Below, one piece after another: positions 25,196-37,393 of a DNA stretch of 64,000 bases (position 1 is its first letter; every line of letters begins with the position of its first letter). The notes under the pieces are model-generated. The model worked only from the letters and a program-made list of their open reading frames with translations, was not told where the DNA came from and searched no databases. Source of the DNA: Scatophagus argus (Eukaryota; Chordata; Actinopteri; Scatophagidae); contig NC_058507.1 of assembly GCF_020382885.2 (NCBI RefSeq), forward strand, positions 77,001 through 141,000, in the 5' to 3' direction. Position numbers and translations under genes: made by a program.

Positions 25196-25293
25196 CAGGA
25201 ATTAATATGTGTGTATTTGTGTTAATGTTGCAGTCAATGGAAAAGCCCCCAGCATCCCCACAGCTGAGCTCTGACAGGAAGTGTCATGTTTCT

Positions 25294-25328
<35 letters not shown>

Positions 25329-25941
25329 AACAACAACTAATTCTGCAGTCAGGCTGAAGGTCAAAGGTCACATGTCTTGGGGCTTTGGAAGTTATTAACA
25401 TGCTCTCATCAGTTTTCTTCTTCTGGGTGATTTCTTTCAAGTTGAAACTTTAAACTGTATTTCAGTTTTTTTGTTTCCGATATTTAACATTTTTCATCGG
25501 CTGTTATGTTTATATGGAAAGTCAGAATTTCTTAGTGAGTGTGTCACACTTCACCTGCTTTCAGTGCTTTTACTTCAGTGGTGTTTGAACACCTTGGGTC
25601 CAGCTCAGGTTTCATTTGTTGGATCTTTTCTGTTTGGATTAAATAATCCGGTTTGAAGTACCGATGGCAGCTGGAGAAGAACTCCTGAAAGGAGTTGAAG
25701 TGAAGGGAGAAGTGCTGAAAAGAGTACTGAGACTGTCAGTGTCTGAGTATTTTGTGATCACCAGTGTATCAGTCATAGACCACCCTCCTCTTCTGGCCTG
25801 CACTGAGCATGTGCAGACTGGGATCAGAACTTAGAGCCAACATCAGTCACATGAGACATTTGTTGTCAATTTGAAGAGACATTTTGAGTCTGGTTCTCGG
25901 TTTGTTAGCCTCTGAACTAATTCCACCTCTTCTCTCAGGTC

Positions 25942-28900
25942 ATGTCAGCGGGGAGGAGTGCTGACGGGAGGGAGGTGCAGATTCCCCTCCAGCAGGTGGC
26001 GCCCTCCCTGGCCACGCCCCTCTCAGTGGTCCCACCAATCACATCATCCTCTCACCGCCCAGCCAATCCCCGGCCTCCTAGTGACTCCACTACTTCACAA
26101 GGTATTCACAAGGCGCTCGAGTCCAGTTAGCAGCCTCCTCCACCGAGTTTGTCTCCCTGCAGTCCCTTAAATTTCCGCTAAATGTTCTTGTGATCTAACT
26201 GTGACTCAAGTGAATGTGAAAACCTTCAACTTCATGTGAGAAATAGAGTCACGACTGTGTGTGCGTGTGTCTGTCTGTCCAGGCTGACTGAACTCAGGTG
26301 TGTCTCTGTGCCCAGGTATCCCTGCAGGTTTTCTGCCTCTTCACGGAGGATTCAGAGATCACTTTGTAGAAACTCCAGAAGCTAAATACTGCTGTGAGGC
26401 CTGCAGGCTGGTCCTGTGTCAACCTCGACAAACTGAATGTGGACATCGCTTCTGTCAAAGCTGCATCAACGACCTCCTCAGGTGGGTCACACAGAGAGAC
26501 CGAATGAGACAGACAGGTAAACAGAAAGCGATTTCCAGTGTGATTTCCAGGTGTGGGCTATGTCAGCCATTTCCTGAAGTCTTTTACAATTGAATGTCCT
26601 TATGACATGGTCACCCGGACAGGTTCAAATAGGCAGCAAACTAAGTCAATTGGACACATGTAGAATATTACCCGTGACGTTAGAGCAGGTGTGGTAGGCT
26701 TAACAGTCATCCTCATAAAGAACAACAGCAGTCTGGTATGAAAGCCGGTAACTAAACTATGGCAGTCCTCCTTGTGGTGACAGACGTCCTTCTTTACCTT
26801 GAATCTGCCACCTGCATTGGACTCAGTGAACCATCAGACCCCCCTCTCCACCTGTCCTGATGACATGAATGGATTGATGTCAGAACCACACAGCCTGAAA
26901 ACAGGAGTTCCATGAGGGGTCCTCCTCTTTTTCACAAGGGCCCAGTGCTGTCACACCTCTGCTGTGCTGATCACACCCATCCTGGTTGTCACTGCTCACC
27001 TGGCTGACATCGCCTGAAGCTCATGTTGGAACAGACTGCTCCTCCAGATTCACCAAGCGCATGAGTCAACCTGCAAAATGACAAAACTAAAATGCAGTTT
27101 AAAAACGAAAACTTGATCAAAATTTCTCTTAGTTCTTATTGACTGGAAAGGGAAAACTAAATATTGTGGTCTGGAATTCTGTGTGCATGTTTTCAAAATG
27201 TCAGTTTTCAACAACTGTCTGTTGAGCTCTCGTTGTGTTGATCAAGTCAGATCCCCAGACATACAAATCAAAGTGAAGTGTTTCATATCTTACACTGATG
27301 CCATATTATTGCCTTTGGTTGAACTGGACTGACTGAAATGTTCAGTATAACATGATGACTGAGAAAAGATCAGCCATTTGTATTGACTAAAACTGGACTA
27401 AAATTGTTTTGACTAAAATACAAGTTAATTTCTCAGATTTTTTTATTCATCTAAACTTGACTAAAACAAACAAAATGGTTGTCTGAATTATCAGTAGTCA
27501 GGACATCGGTCGCTGTACCTCTGCTCACACCACACGTCAGCCCTTCCTCACATCCCATTGCAAAAATAAAGTCTGTCTCTTATCTGATCACTTGCACTGT
27601 GGCACCATGTTGAGCTCCTGCCCCACATGTTTACCCCACATTATCCTGAATCAGTGACTTCACCTTCTCTCTCCTCCTGCAGTCATCCTAACCCGGTATG
27701 TCCAGCTGACAAGGAGCCTCTGTTCATAGACAAGGTGAGTAGAAAGTGATATTGCAACACAAATCAGGTTGTTGTTGATTGATTATTGATCAGTACTGAC
27801 TGTTTGTTTCAGATATTCAGAGACGTTTGCTGCCATCGGGAGATCATGGCACTGAAAGTTTACTGTCGCAGTGAAGCTAATGGCTGCCAGGAACAGATGA
27901 GTCTGCAGCAGATACCTGTAAGAAAATGTTCATGCACTGTTTGACTTCCTAAAACAGAATCTGACTGGCTGTCAGTGTCCTATATAAACACCACAAACCC
28001 AGTGAACAGTTTACCTACCATTCTAGAAACATCGAGAACTCCCAGGCATCCCTGTAATGATGATCTGTCTGTCTGTCTCTCACTCGTTTGTTTGAAGGAC
28101 CACCTGAATGTGTGTCCGTTCTTTGAGGTTCCTTGTCCTTTGGGTAAATGTAAAGAGCGGATGATGAGGAAAGAGATTCCTGACCACCTGAGCTGGAAAT
28201 GTAAACACAGAGAGACCAGCTGCGAGTACTGCATGACCAAGATGCCTCTGACTGACCTTCAGGTATCTCTTGACATTACTGTTGACCAACCAAGTGGACT
28301 AGATGCAGAGGTCTGGGGACTGGCTGCAGAGACGGATGATAAACATAAGTTTGCATCTCTTTTCAGAAACACAAAGAGACGGTGTGTCCAGCGTTCCCAG
28401 TGTCGTGTCCAAACCACTGCTCCTTCTCCTCCTTGCCTCGCAGTGAGGTACTGGATCATTGCTGCCGTCTGTGGTTAAGTTTGGTGTTGAACTTGACAGC
28501 AGCAGTTTGTATTGATCATAGTGATTAATTTGTTTTGTATTTCAGCTGTCCACTCATCAACATGACTGTCCGAAAGCGCAGGTGAGCTGTCAGTTCCACC
28601 GCTACGGCTGCTCCTTCAAGGTAACCCCTTAACCTCTACCTTTGTCTGCTTCTTCTTATGTGTACTGTGTTACTGTGTGTAACATGTGTACTGTACATTT
28701 TTTGTGTTCCAGGGTTTGAATCAGGACATGAGACAGCATGAGTCTAGCTTTGCAGCTGAACACCTGAGAATGATGGCTAACAGAAACTCCACGTTAGAGA
28801 ACAAGGTAACCATAGCAACCAGACAGAGGTAACCACAGCCGAAGGTTCACCTGACTGATCCTTGTTTTACGTCTCCAGGTGGAGGATGTTAAAGGTGAGC

Positions 28901-29391
28901 TGTTAGAGAGGTACAAGGTGCTTCCTGCTCTCAGCAGTCGTCTGTCTGAACTGGAGAACCAAAATGACGAGCTGAGAGAGAAGAATCGACAGATGGAGCA
29001 GAAACTGGCCACCATTCAGGTAACAGTAACATGCAGTGATGCTGCCATCGTTCAGACCCCGAAGGACAAAGTAGACTTAGTACTGACACGTCCAGAGATC
29101 CACTGGTAACCGTATTCTACCGTCGACCCGTCTCAGCGTGATGCTTTCACTGTACTAACCTGAGAACTGGTGAAGTTGGCCTCCTGCTCAGTGCTGAAGA
29201 GTCCCAGATCATCTGAGTTATTGACAGAACTCAACATGGTGTCAAAGTCAAAGTCAAAGTCAAAGTCAAAGATCTATGTAACAGAGGTTAGCACAGAAAA
29301 TTGAAATTTCGTTTGACCAGTCTCCAATGTGCAGTAAAAACTAAAAACTAAAACTAAAACTAAACATGTAGGTAAGACAGTGACAATAATT

Positions 29392-29424
<33 letters not shown>

Positions 29425-31134
29425 CACCCATACACATACACCCAAAACAGGCACACACAGTGTGCAGTAAAAGGACAGCATCCTGGTAAAACTATGTACA
29501 ATAAAAATACACACACACACACACACACACAGTCATAGCAGCAGAAGTACAGTCAATGGACATACAGGTATGTGCAGTAGTGTAGATGCAGTATGTAAGG
29601 TGCAAAGAGTAAAGTGCGAGTGACATGTCATGTCAGGAGTGAAGCCTGTGTGAGCAGACAGTGTTAGGAAAATTAAACTTCAGCTGTTTTTGTATTCAGG
29701 TGAACTTTACCTGTAGATATCAAAAGTACTGATGTCTAGAAATAATTAATAATAATCTGAACAAGTACACAAATGAATCCCCCCGTATGTGTAACGGATT
29801 GTCCCTCCACCTTTGCATCGCGCAAACGTATGGAGCAACTGAACAGTTTTTCTTCCCCCACCTGGAACCTACACGGAAAGTAGTTGATGACAACTAATCA
29901 GTGATTACTGTGTCTGTTGTATTTTATATCGCACATCATTCTCTTATTTTGTGGGTCTGTAGATGCAGCAGGCAGGTTTTGAAAAACCACCAAAAGTTTA
30001 AAGCTTTAAAGAGGAGACTGGGACACAAGCAGTGCTACAATGTGGGCAACAATTCATCTCTCTCTTCCTGTAGAAACTAATGAGCTCTCACTCGGAGAAA
30101 CTCCTGGAGGTGGAGTTGGAGCTTCGTTCTCTCCGTCTGCTGAGAGGTGAGGTGGAGAACCTGAGGGAAACGCTGGAGAATGTCCGGACAAGGCTGAACG
30201 CTCTGGAACAAGGGGGACGCAGCGGGTCCGGATCCACAACACATACTCTGGGTCAGAACACACACACACACATTGAGGACTGTTTGAGGAGACTCGTGCG
30301 CAGTTAATCAGTGGCTTAATAACGAATTATCACCTCTCTACAGCATCCCTGGAGACTCAGATGAATCAACACGACGGTATGCTGAGTGTCCACGACATCC
30401 GATTGGCCGACATGGACCTGCGTTTCCAGGTGCTGGAGACGGCCAGTTACAATGGGACTTTGATCTGGAAGATTCGTGACTACAAGAGACGGAAACAGGA
30501 AGCGGTGGCAGCCAAGACGCTGTCGCTGTACTCCCAGCCATTTTACACAGGATACTTTGGGTACAAGATGTGCGCTCGTGTCTACCTGAATGGAGATGGC
30601 ATGGGCAAGGGGACGCACCTGTCGCTGTTCTTTGTGGTGATGAGGGGCGAGTACGACGCCCTGCTGCCTTGGCCCTTCAAACAGAAGGTACTGGTTGACT
30701 ACTGACTCCTTAACTGACGGGTTACTGTCTGGTTGTGATCTGCTGATTGGACATCATTGTCATCTGAATGTTCACATAAGTCGTCCACATTGCCACCCAC
30801 CACCAACTAATTCTTTTCACTTGTTCAAAGACCCACACCCGTGTGGACTTCACTGGTCCCTGTAGGCTGTGTTGAGTTTGAAATTATGTTGAGCAGTGCT
30901 GGCTTCTGGTTGATTTCTCAATTGTGTGTTGGATTATGGATAATGCTTTACTTTACTAATGTGTTCAGTCATTTTGAAGCAGTTATATCACTGCAGAAAG
31001 TATCGCAGGAAATTTCAGCAGCACATCTTCAATTAATCTGAATGTTCAGATCCCGCAACAGCAGAACAACCACTGAGTCCACGGATAAAACTGATCCACA
31101 CATCGCAGCTGTCAGGCTTACCTGCTGATGGACC

Positions 31135-31170
<36 letters not shown>

Positions 31171-31534
31171 AGGTGACTCTGATGCTGATGGACCAGGGTC
31201 CGTCGAGGAAACACTTGGGTGATGCCTTCAAGCCTGATCCGAACAGCAGCAGCTTCAGGCGTCCTGCAGCAGAAATGAACATCGCCTCCGGATGTCCCCT
31301 CTTTGTGTCTCAGAGCATCCTGGAGACGGGCAGCTACATTAAAGATGACACCATCTTCATCAAGGTGATGATACACACCTGGCAAGAGCATCCACTGAGT
31401 GCATTCAGCTCCACATCCAATAAGAAGACTACTTGGCTACAGAGGTCTGTTAGGTTCACAAATTAATCAATATCTGTGATGACTGATTTGATCTCTAGGT
31501 TACCGTGGATACCTCTGACCTCCCTGACCCGTGA
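25942..31534 (+). CDS. traf3: TRAF3 (TNF receptor-associated factor 3)
   Basis: Thirteen coding exons join in phase to 595 codons (human 568): 25942-26101, 26316-26481, 27683-27734, 27813-27917, 28098-28262, 28367-28447, 28546-28620, 28713-28805, 28879-29019, 30074-30251, 30344-30687, 31173-31364, 31499-31534. Order: a Pro/Ser-rich N-terminus; a RING near residues 80-118 (CEAC, QTECGHRFCQSC, VCPAD); TRAF zinc fingers to about 268 (CCHRE, CPFFEVPCPLGKC and so on); a coiled coil over 270-410; and a TRAF-C/MATH domain from SYNGTLIWKIRDYKRRKQ to the end (WPFKQK, FKPDPNSSSF, DTSDLPDP). The MATH domain is close to human TRAF3 and separates it from TRAF5. Family role: a cytoplasmic adaptor/E3 that restrains non-canonical NF-kB by promoting NIK turnover and supports type I interferon signalling. 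Oddities: an extra intron before the last 11 codons, and Asp instead of Cys at the final RING ligand. It follows rcor1 in the same orientation, as in human. Confidence 0.95.
26770..27085 (+). mobile_element. Degenerate LINE reverse-transcriptase fragment
   Basis: In traf3 intron 2. Broken readings resemble the RT palm of teleost LINEs: LDSVNHQT.PLSTC (AFDSVNHQ-type block) and, later, KTGVP.GVLLFF (GVPQGSVLGPLLF-type block). Stops and frame changes throughout. Downstream, 27090-27480, is a low-complexity GACTAAAACT-rich tract. Confidence 0.4.
29235..29640 (-). mobile_element. Antisense retroelement with (GTCAAA)5 end and CA tracts
   Basis: In traf3 intron 9. Starts with GTCAAA repeated five times, then GATCTATGTAACAGAGG and a body with CCAGTCTCCAATGTGCAGTA, interrupted by two (CA)n arrays (29392-29428, 29509-29531). 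A short-repeat-ended element inserted in antisense is likely; family not determined. Confidence 0.4.
31131..31172 (+). repeat. (TCTG)n microsatellite forming the traf3 3' splice tract
   Basis: About nine to ten TCTG units end directly in TCAG at 31169-31172, the acceptor of the exon that starts at 31173. The repeat therefore serves as the polypyrimidine tract. Confidence 0.85.
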
Positions 31535-33640
31535 GCTTGTGACCCCTCGACCTCTGACCTTGCTGGTCTGTGATCGGCTCACCTGTTAATGCCCAGTAGA
31601 GCAAAGGAAGGATCAGTGACAGAGGAGGAGGCTCGTCTACCTGAGAGCGATGCAAACAGAAGAGAAGAAGAGTCAGACAGGAAGCAGCCAATCAGAGTGA
31701 ACTTTAAAGAGACAGAGACTGGAGGGCGGGTCTTCATCTGTTTGGCTGATGGACTACAGAACAGTGCGTGTGTGTGTGCGTGCGAGGTGGGGAGTGTGTG
31801 TGAATGGAACAGTGTTACCATGACATCACCATAGTGATATCACTCAGAGCCAACATGGCTGCCGCAGCGAGAACATTGTTGCTGCTCATTATTGATGCCA
31901 TGCATCAAGCTTTACTTCCTGTTTATTTCCTGTTTACCAAGGCATGCTGTTAAATCCACTGCAGTCACAGAGGATCTCAGAAAACCAGTGCAGACCTGTT
32001 AGTCAGAGTGCAGACCTGTACCTTGTTATTCTAATCTAACTAGCATCATTTGGTCTCATCTCCTGTTTCCAGGTTAGGATTTTATGATTGCAGGTAAATT
32101 ATTTAAAATCTTCTCAATTTACTTGATTGTTAAACTACACTTAATGTTTCAACTCTATTTCATTTTCTTCATTTGTGTCAGGTCAGATATCAGTTACAGT
32201 TTCACCTCTCAGTTAGGAGGAAATTAAGAGACCTCATCCAGTGACTTGGATCTTATGACAGCAGTGGAAACCAGGGGAGTCCCGGTGCAGGTTTCCAGTC
32301 AGTCTGCTGGATTTCCTCTGTGGCTTCTGGCTTTTTCAGTGTGGACAGAATTCATCTGACTCATTTGATTCATTTGCACAGTTTGAAAGTTGAAAGTGTG
32401 AAAATAAAATATAAAACCACAAATAATTTGTTTATTTGTATTTTATCACAAAATCTGACAAAGCCTGGAGATGATTTTTATTGATTTGTTATTGATTGCT
32501 TTGATTGGATGGTGTGACTTTGTGATCACTGACAAATGATTTGAAGGAGTTTATAGCTTTTAGAGCAGTTTAGAGCAAACTCTTAATACGTACTAAAACA
32601 CATTAAATTCTTGAAAGAAAAAAAATGTTTTCTTGTTGTTTGGTCAGTTTCAATTTTTTTTCATCAACTTAAATTTTGACAGAATCTGACACAAAAAACT
32701 TGGCTCTCCAGGTGAATAATGACCCCTACTGTCTGAATGGCTCAGGGGCTCAGTAAGTGCTGGGCTGCACCTATCAGCCAATCCAATAACTGTTCTTTAA
32801 CAACTAGTTTACAGCATTCCTCAAGCCAAAGTGAATCTTCAAATATTAGACAAGTCGAGAGAGTGAATAGAGAGGAATTTTGACAGAGGGCACTTTGATA
32901 TATTCATATCTGAAGAAGAGCTGCTTTAATTATGCACATATTTTTACAGAAACTGAATGTGGTGGAAATGTTCAGAGGATTCAGAGGCAGTAATCATCAG
33001 CCTTCAGTGGGCAGCCAAGGTTAAACCAGCTGATGCAGTGATGTGTTCACGTTCAGCAGCTGCAATGTGAAGTTTAAAATCAAGACAAACAGCTGGAGCA
33101 TCTTTGTACTGAGGTCTTTAATCTGCTTCAATCCACAGTAACTAGAAATAGTTCGTTTCTTTTGGGTAGCAGCAAATGTTGGAACAGAGGAAAAGAGGGT
33201 GAAAATAAATTGATAAATGATTTTGTTTTCATCTTGGAACGAAATCCAGAATGACGACACTACCGCTAGATATTATTAGTAAAAACTGAAAGTGATATTT
33301 TATACAAGATCAGCGCATACCGGACAACTTTACACAACCTTACACCATGAAAAACTCTGTCAGTAAAAGGTAAGGAAACTGTTGACCATGTGTTGACAGG
33401 AAGTATAGAAAATCTGTTAGAAACGACAACAGGTTCAACGGTTTCATTTAATATTTAAACACGTTTAATATCCAGAGTATAACAAGTCATGATGCTACAC
33501 ACTGCAGGGGGCGACATTAACTTTTTTTAACATTGGTTTAAAGAAGAAGACGTAGAGGTAGTAGTAGTAGAAGAAGAAGACGAAGAAGAAGAAGACGAAC
33601 AACAACAGTAGTGTTTGTGTTGACTCCAAACTTTCACAGA
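31535..33640 (+). other. traf3 3' UTR and intergenic spacer
   Basis: No further gene is recognised. The ORF-like stretch at 31589-31834 lies in the 3' UTR and has no recognisable homology. A poly(A) signal candidate AATAAA lies at 32403-32408. The rest is AT-rich spacer with no repeat I can name. Confidence 0.5.
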
Positions 33641-33720
33641 AACTTTTGTTCAAACATCGAAACGAGAAGATTTCAACGGTTTCCTCCGCGACCAAATCGA
33701 GATTGTTCGGCTGAATTCGG
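33640..33720 (+). promoter_or_regulatory. Possible non-coding first exon of the glutaredoxin-like gene
   Basis: CTGAATTCG followed by GTGAGT at 33720 looks like an exon end. The coding exon downstream is preceded by TTCTCAG at 34740-34746. A (GTA)/(GAA) microsatellite lies just upstream at 33541-33600. Confidence 0.35.
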
Positions 33721-34339
33721 TGAGTTTATTAACCGACGTTGACTTACAACATTTCCGCAGCTGCGCGGCTAATCGTTCGGCTAACAGGCTAACAGTGATT
33801 TAAACAGAAGAGAACGGTAAATTAAATCGTGTTCACTGTACGCTTTGAGGTCACACTTACTGTTTGTTTGTGTGTGTGTGTGTGTGTGTGTGTTTCAGAA
33901 AGCTCAGCAAAGCACCTTTTATTGTTGAGTGAGAACAAATTTTAACATTTAAAATGGCTGAAAATCAAAAAACACACACAGAGATAAAATGAAAACAGTT
34001 CACTCTTAGTGTATGCAGCTGCTGCGTCGTAATTAATTGAAGGATAATAATTACCGCTCTTTTGCAACCGAATAGGCCGTTTTTAGGTCATTCAAATTAA
34101 ATCACTGTGAAAGCAATGACGAGGTATCGATGTTTCAGCGCCAACCAGCAGGGGGCAGCACGGAGCCGCCGATATCACGTCACTGCGTTACCTCGTGCTG
34201 TTTACAAGGTTCATTATTAGAACGTGGACAGCTCATTTTATGTGAATTATTAACGGTGAATACTCTCTGCCGTCTGTGGTCTTCTGGGTGGACAGACAGT
34301 TTAATCAGACTCCACTCTAAATGAAGGTAGACGGACAGA

Positions 34340-34400
34340 TATTCAGATATACTTTATTCATTGATACTTGATTGATCCCATAAGGCGAAATTTTTGAGGT
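34340..34400 (-). mobile_element. LINE tail fragment, antisense
   Basis: ATACTTTATTCATTGATACT then TGATCCCATAAGGCGAAATT: a diverged antisense LINE 3' tail in intron 1 of the glutaredoxin-like gene. The unusually GC-rich 80 bases that follow (about 34420-34500) are unexplained. Confidence 0.4.
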
Positions 34401-34751
34401 GTTTTATGCTTGGGATATACTTTGAGACCACCGCCCTGGCTGTGGCCCACCGCGCCCTGGCTGCCCGTCGGCTCTGTCGTCCTCGTCAGCCTCATAGGAC
34501 AGATGTGGCGTTTCTGTCAAATGAGGTCAAAGTCGATTTCCTGCATACGTCCTCACATCCTCAATGGAGCGACTGAGAAGCAAGGAAAAGTCACAAGTTA
34601 AGGGAACAAGGACATAATGAAGGACATTTAGAGGCCTCTGCAGTTTATCTCATATGTCATCATTATCCCTCCTCCTGCTCTGTGATTGGTCAGCTGGCAC
34701 CTTTGTGGACGCAGGTCAGTAACAGTTCGTTTATTTGTGTTCTCAGATGAA

Positions 34752-37360
34752 ATGTTTTTGCTGAAGACTTTTCCTCCGAGTCGCCCTGCAGTTGTGCAGC
34801 TTCTCCGACTGTTCTCTACCAACTCTTTACCCACTCTCACTCTGTTCACTAAGGTAACATCATAGCACCTGGTGTCTGACTGCACCTGGCAGTTTGTCCG
34901 TCATGTCGTCATGTCTCTGTTCATATTTCTACTAGAGGCTCACCTCGCTGATGTTTAACCTGAGGAGAGTCCACTGATCTAAAAGTAGAACAACACTTAG
35001 AAAACAGTCGGATCTGAGCTCACTTAAATCCCTAAGGTGAAATCTTGTCTTGTGTACATCATCAGATCCATCTGAAACCATTAATCCCATCCTACAGTTA
35101 CATCTCAGTTAGCAGCTAACCTGAGATGCTAATGTCTGGTTGTTGTAAAGCGACATGTTGATGAAGACCTGACGTGTTCTTCTGCTGCACAGTAGTGAGG
35201 GGAGCAACGTTTAAACGACTCCTCGTGCACATCCCTCATCTTTACGTCTGTCAGAGTTATTTATGAGAAATTCTCTAATTGTGATCACTCATAACTTCTG
35301 TGGTCAGCCTTTATTTATTCATTTTTATTACATCATTTACATTATGGATGCTTTCATTTTGCAGTCAGATCAGAATCAGAATTGTCTTTATTGCTATGTA
35401 AGTGAAGAGGTTTCACATTACTAGGAATTTGTCTTGGTGATTGGTGCATACATAGAACGTAAGAACGAGTAACATATAATAATAGAAAAAATTAGAATAG
35501 AATAGAATAAGGTAAAAATAAAAAAATAAGATAAGTAAAATAAATATGGTTCTGAAGGTAGTACAACAGTGATGTGTACAGAGTGGAAGTAGTGCGAGTA
35601 GGTGAGGTAAACAGTGCTAATGGTCAGCAGGTGGATCATGACATGAGCATAGATCAGTGACTGTACTGAAGTAGCCAAAGATGTGTCCACAGGGCCAGTA
35701 GTTTTAGTGATGAGGTGAATGTGAGACATCAGTTTTCTAAAAGCTAACTGATGTCTTGTTCTTTATTTGAATTGTCAGTGAAGTGACATAGTTTATATGA
35801 ATGCTGCCCTCCATGTTGTGCAGTAATTAATACTGACTGTACGTGTCTGTAGGATCCATGTCCTCTGTGCGATGAGGCTAAAGAAATGCTGGAGCCGTTG
35901 AGACACCGGGTGAGACAAACATTTCTTCTCTTCAGTGGGACCTGAGCACCACCTGCTGGCCGGCACAGTGTTTTCTTAGTTTGGGATGTAAACACTGAAA
36001 ACAAATGGGTTGTTATAGAAACAAACCAAAGCAGGAACTGATTCACAGACAGGAAGTTGTCTTCTTCAATGATCTGTTTAATTATCAGGAGGGAACAAAC
36101 TTGAAAAGTTTCTCAGCCTCTTCTTTGTGAGATGTTTCACTCTGTACAGACTTGACTTTGGAGCAGGAGGCTAAATGGTTCAGTCCAGCTTGGAGAGTTT
36201 GAAGTGTGGACTGGTGGCTGGACAGGTGCCAGCATGTCTCCCAGGTGTCCCTACAATGAAGACAATTATCAGAATGCCACCTGGACCTGCAAATACGACA
36301 AGCTGATCAGATGATGCTTAAATGTGACTTAGTTGTTTTGAAAAGCTTTTCTGTCTGTCTGTCAGTGGAACATGAGCACCAGGGGGCACACTGCTGAAGA
36401 AGAAGAAGCAGAATCGATCACTTACGATCGCCCCACATTACGATTTCTGCCCCGCTTGATCCCGACTTGCTCGGACTTTTCACACACTCAGGCAGCGATA
36501 ATCCCATGAGATTGATCAACATCTTTGTTGATTTGAAGAGATTTTAATTTTGAAGGCTTATTCTGTGAACAGAATCGATGTTGGGTGGCTCATAGTCAGC
36601 AGTAGAGGGAATAAATACATTCATGTTTATAATCTACATGCAAAGCATCATAGCTGTCCTCACAGGCCCGCACTAATGTTGGACTGTTTTGATGCTGAAT
36701 GGTTGACAAACAAATAAACTTAATTTAACATGTGTGCAGATGTGACAAAAGAGAAAAGAAATACAAGACAACGGGTTTCATTATTGATTAACTGTCAGAT
36801 ATTGAGAGTGGTTTTTTTTTTTTTTGTTTATGTAATTTGAAAAAATAGAGTCTGCTCAGCTGATTTACATACATGAACGTTAATGTCACAGATTGTCCGT
36901 ACACTCTTTTAGCAGGTTAGGGACTGCATCCAAACTGATATGTGGGTCTGATACAACATTTTAATAAATCAGAATCAGATCTAACAGGAAGTGAGTGTTT
37001 CCGTGACTTCCTGTGCAGAATGACGGCTGCTGCAAACTGTCCGACTTGGCCAGAGCTTTTTGTCTCTGCCTGCTGCTGCTTGCTCTCGTCTGCTTTCCGG
37101 GCAAGACGCAGTCGAACGAGCCTAAGAACATAGATGTTCTGCTTCACTAACTGTCTGTCTGACTGACCTGTCTCTCCCTCTCTCTACAGTTTGTCTTTCA
37201 GCAGGTGGACATCACTCTTCCAGAGAACAACATGTGGTTGGACAGGTACAGGTGGGACATACCTGTGTTCCACCTGAATGGACAGTTTGTGATGAAACAT
37301 CGAGTGGACATCAACTTGCTGGATAAATTGCTGCAGGACGCTGAGGCACAGAAAATGTGA
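34752..37360 (+). CDS. Glutaredoxin-like protein, C5orf63 family
   Basis: Three phase-0 exons, 34752-34853, 35853-35909 and 37190-37360, give 109 codons. The thioredoxin-fold signature is present: LTLFTKDPCPLCDEAK, with the CPLC dithiol at residues 37-40, then YRWDIPVFHLNG with the cis-proline at 78, and a C-terminal helix. This matches the small glutaredoxin-like family that includes human C5orf63 and yeast YDR286C. Biochemical role not established. The N-terminus (Leu, Arg and Ser rich, no acidic residue in the first 25) could be a mitochondrial presequence; this is inference. The ATG at 34752 is chosen because the one at 34747 stops after five codons. A poly(A) signal AATAAA lies at 37388-37393. 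In human this gene is on chromosome 5, so its place beside traf3 is a lineage difference. Confidence 0.88.
35366..35650 (-). mobile_element. Retroelement 3' end, copy 1 (antisense)
   Basis: Starts with (AATCAG)-type repeats, then TTTATTGCTATGTAAGTGAA and GTCTTGGTGATTGGTGCATA, an A/T-rich centre, and GTGAGGTAAACAGTGC near the end. A second copy sits at 49628-49926 with long identical stretches. It lies in intron 1 of the glutaredoxin-like gene. Confidence 0.6.
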
Positions 37361-37387
37361 AAACATGATTTATTTTAAATGTTCCAT

Positions 37388-37393
37388 AATAAA
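37388..37393 (+). terminator. Poly(A) signal of the glutaredoxin-like gene
   Basis: AATAAA 28 bases after the stop codon, followed by a T/C-rich stretch. Confidence 0.6.

Larger units (their letters stand above)
22193..25938 (+). other. Probable traf3 intron 1
   Basis: No coding exon is seen. Contents: GT/GA microsatellites at 22329-22420; a dispersed-repeat-like block near 23600-23790 (AAAGTCCAGGGTGTAGAATT); a LINE tail at 24655-24715; a Tc1-like remnant at 24716-25195; and a (GT)n run at 25296-25326. Confidence 0.5.

Noticed and set aside
27975..28097. Upstream in-frame extension of the traf3 exon at 28098
   Set aside because: The frame is open by chance across the intron. The TTTGAAG acceptor at 28097 and the homology start (DHLNVCPFF) set the exon start.
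31128..31466. traf3 ending in an unrelated tail by reading through 31364
   Set aside because: The conserved ending DTSDLPDP appears after a good acceptor at 31498, so the spliced form is preferred. Kept only as a possible intron-retention product.
31589..31834. 81-codon frame after traf3
   Set aside because: Lies in the traf3 3' UTR, has an opposite-strand partner frame, and shows no family resemblance.
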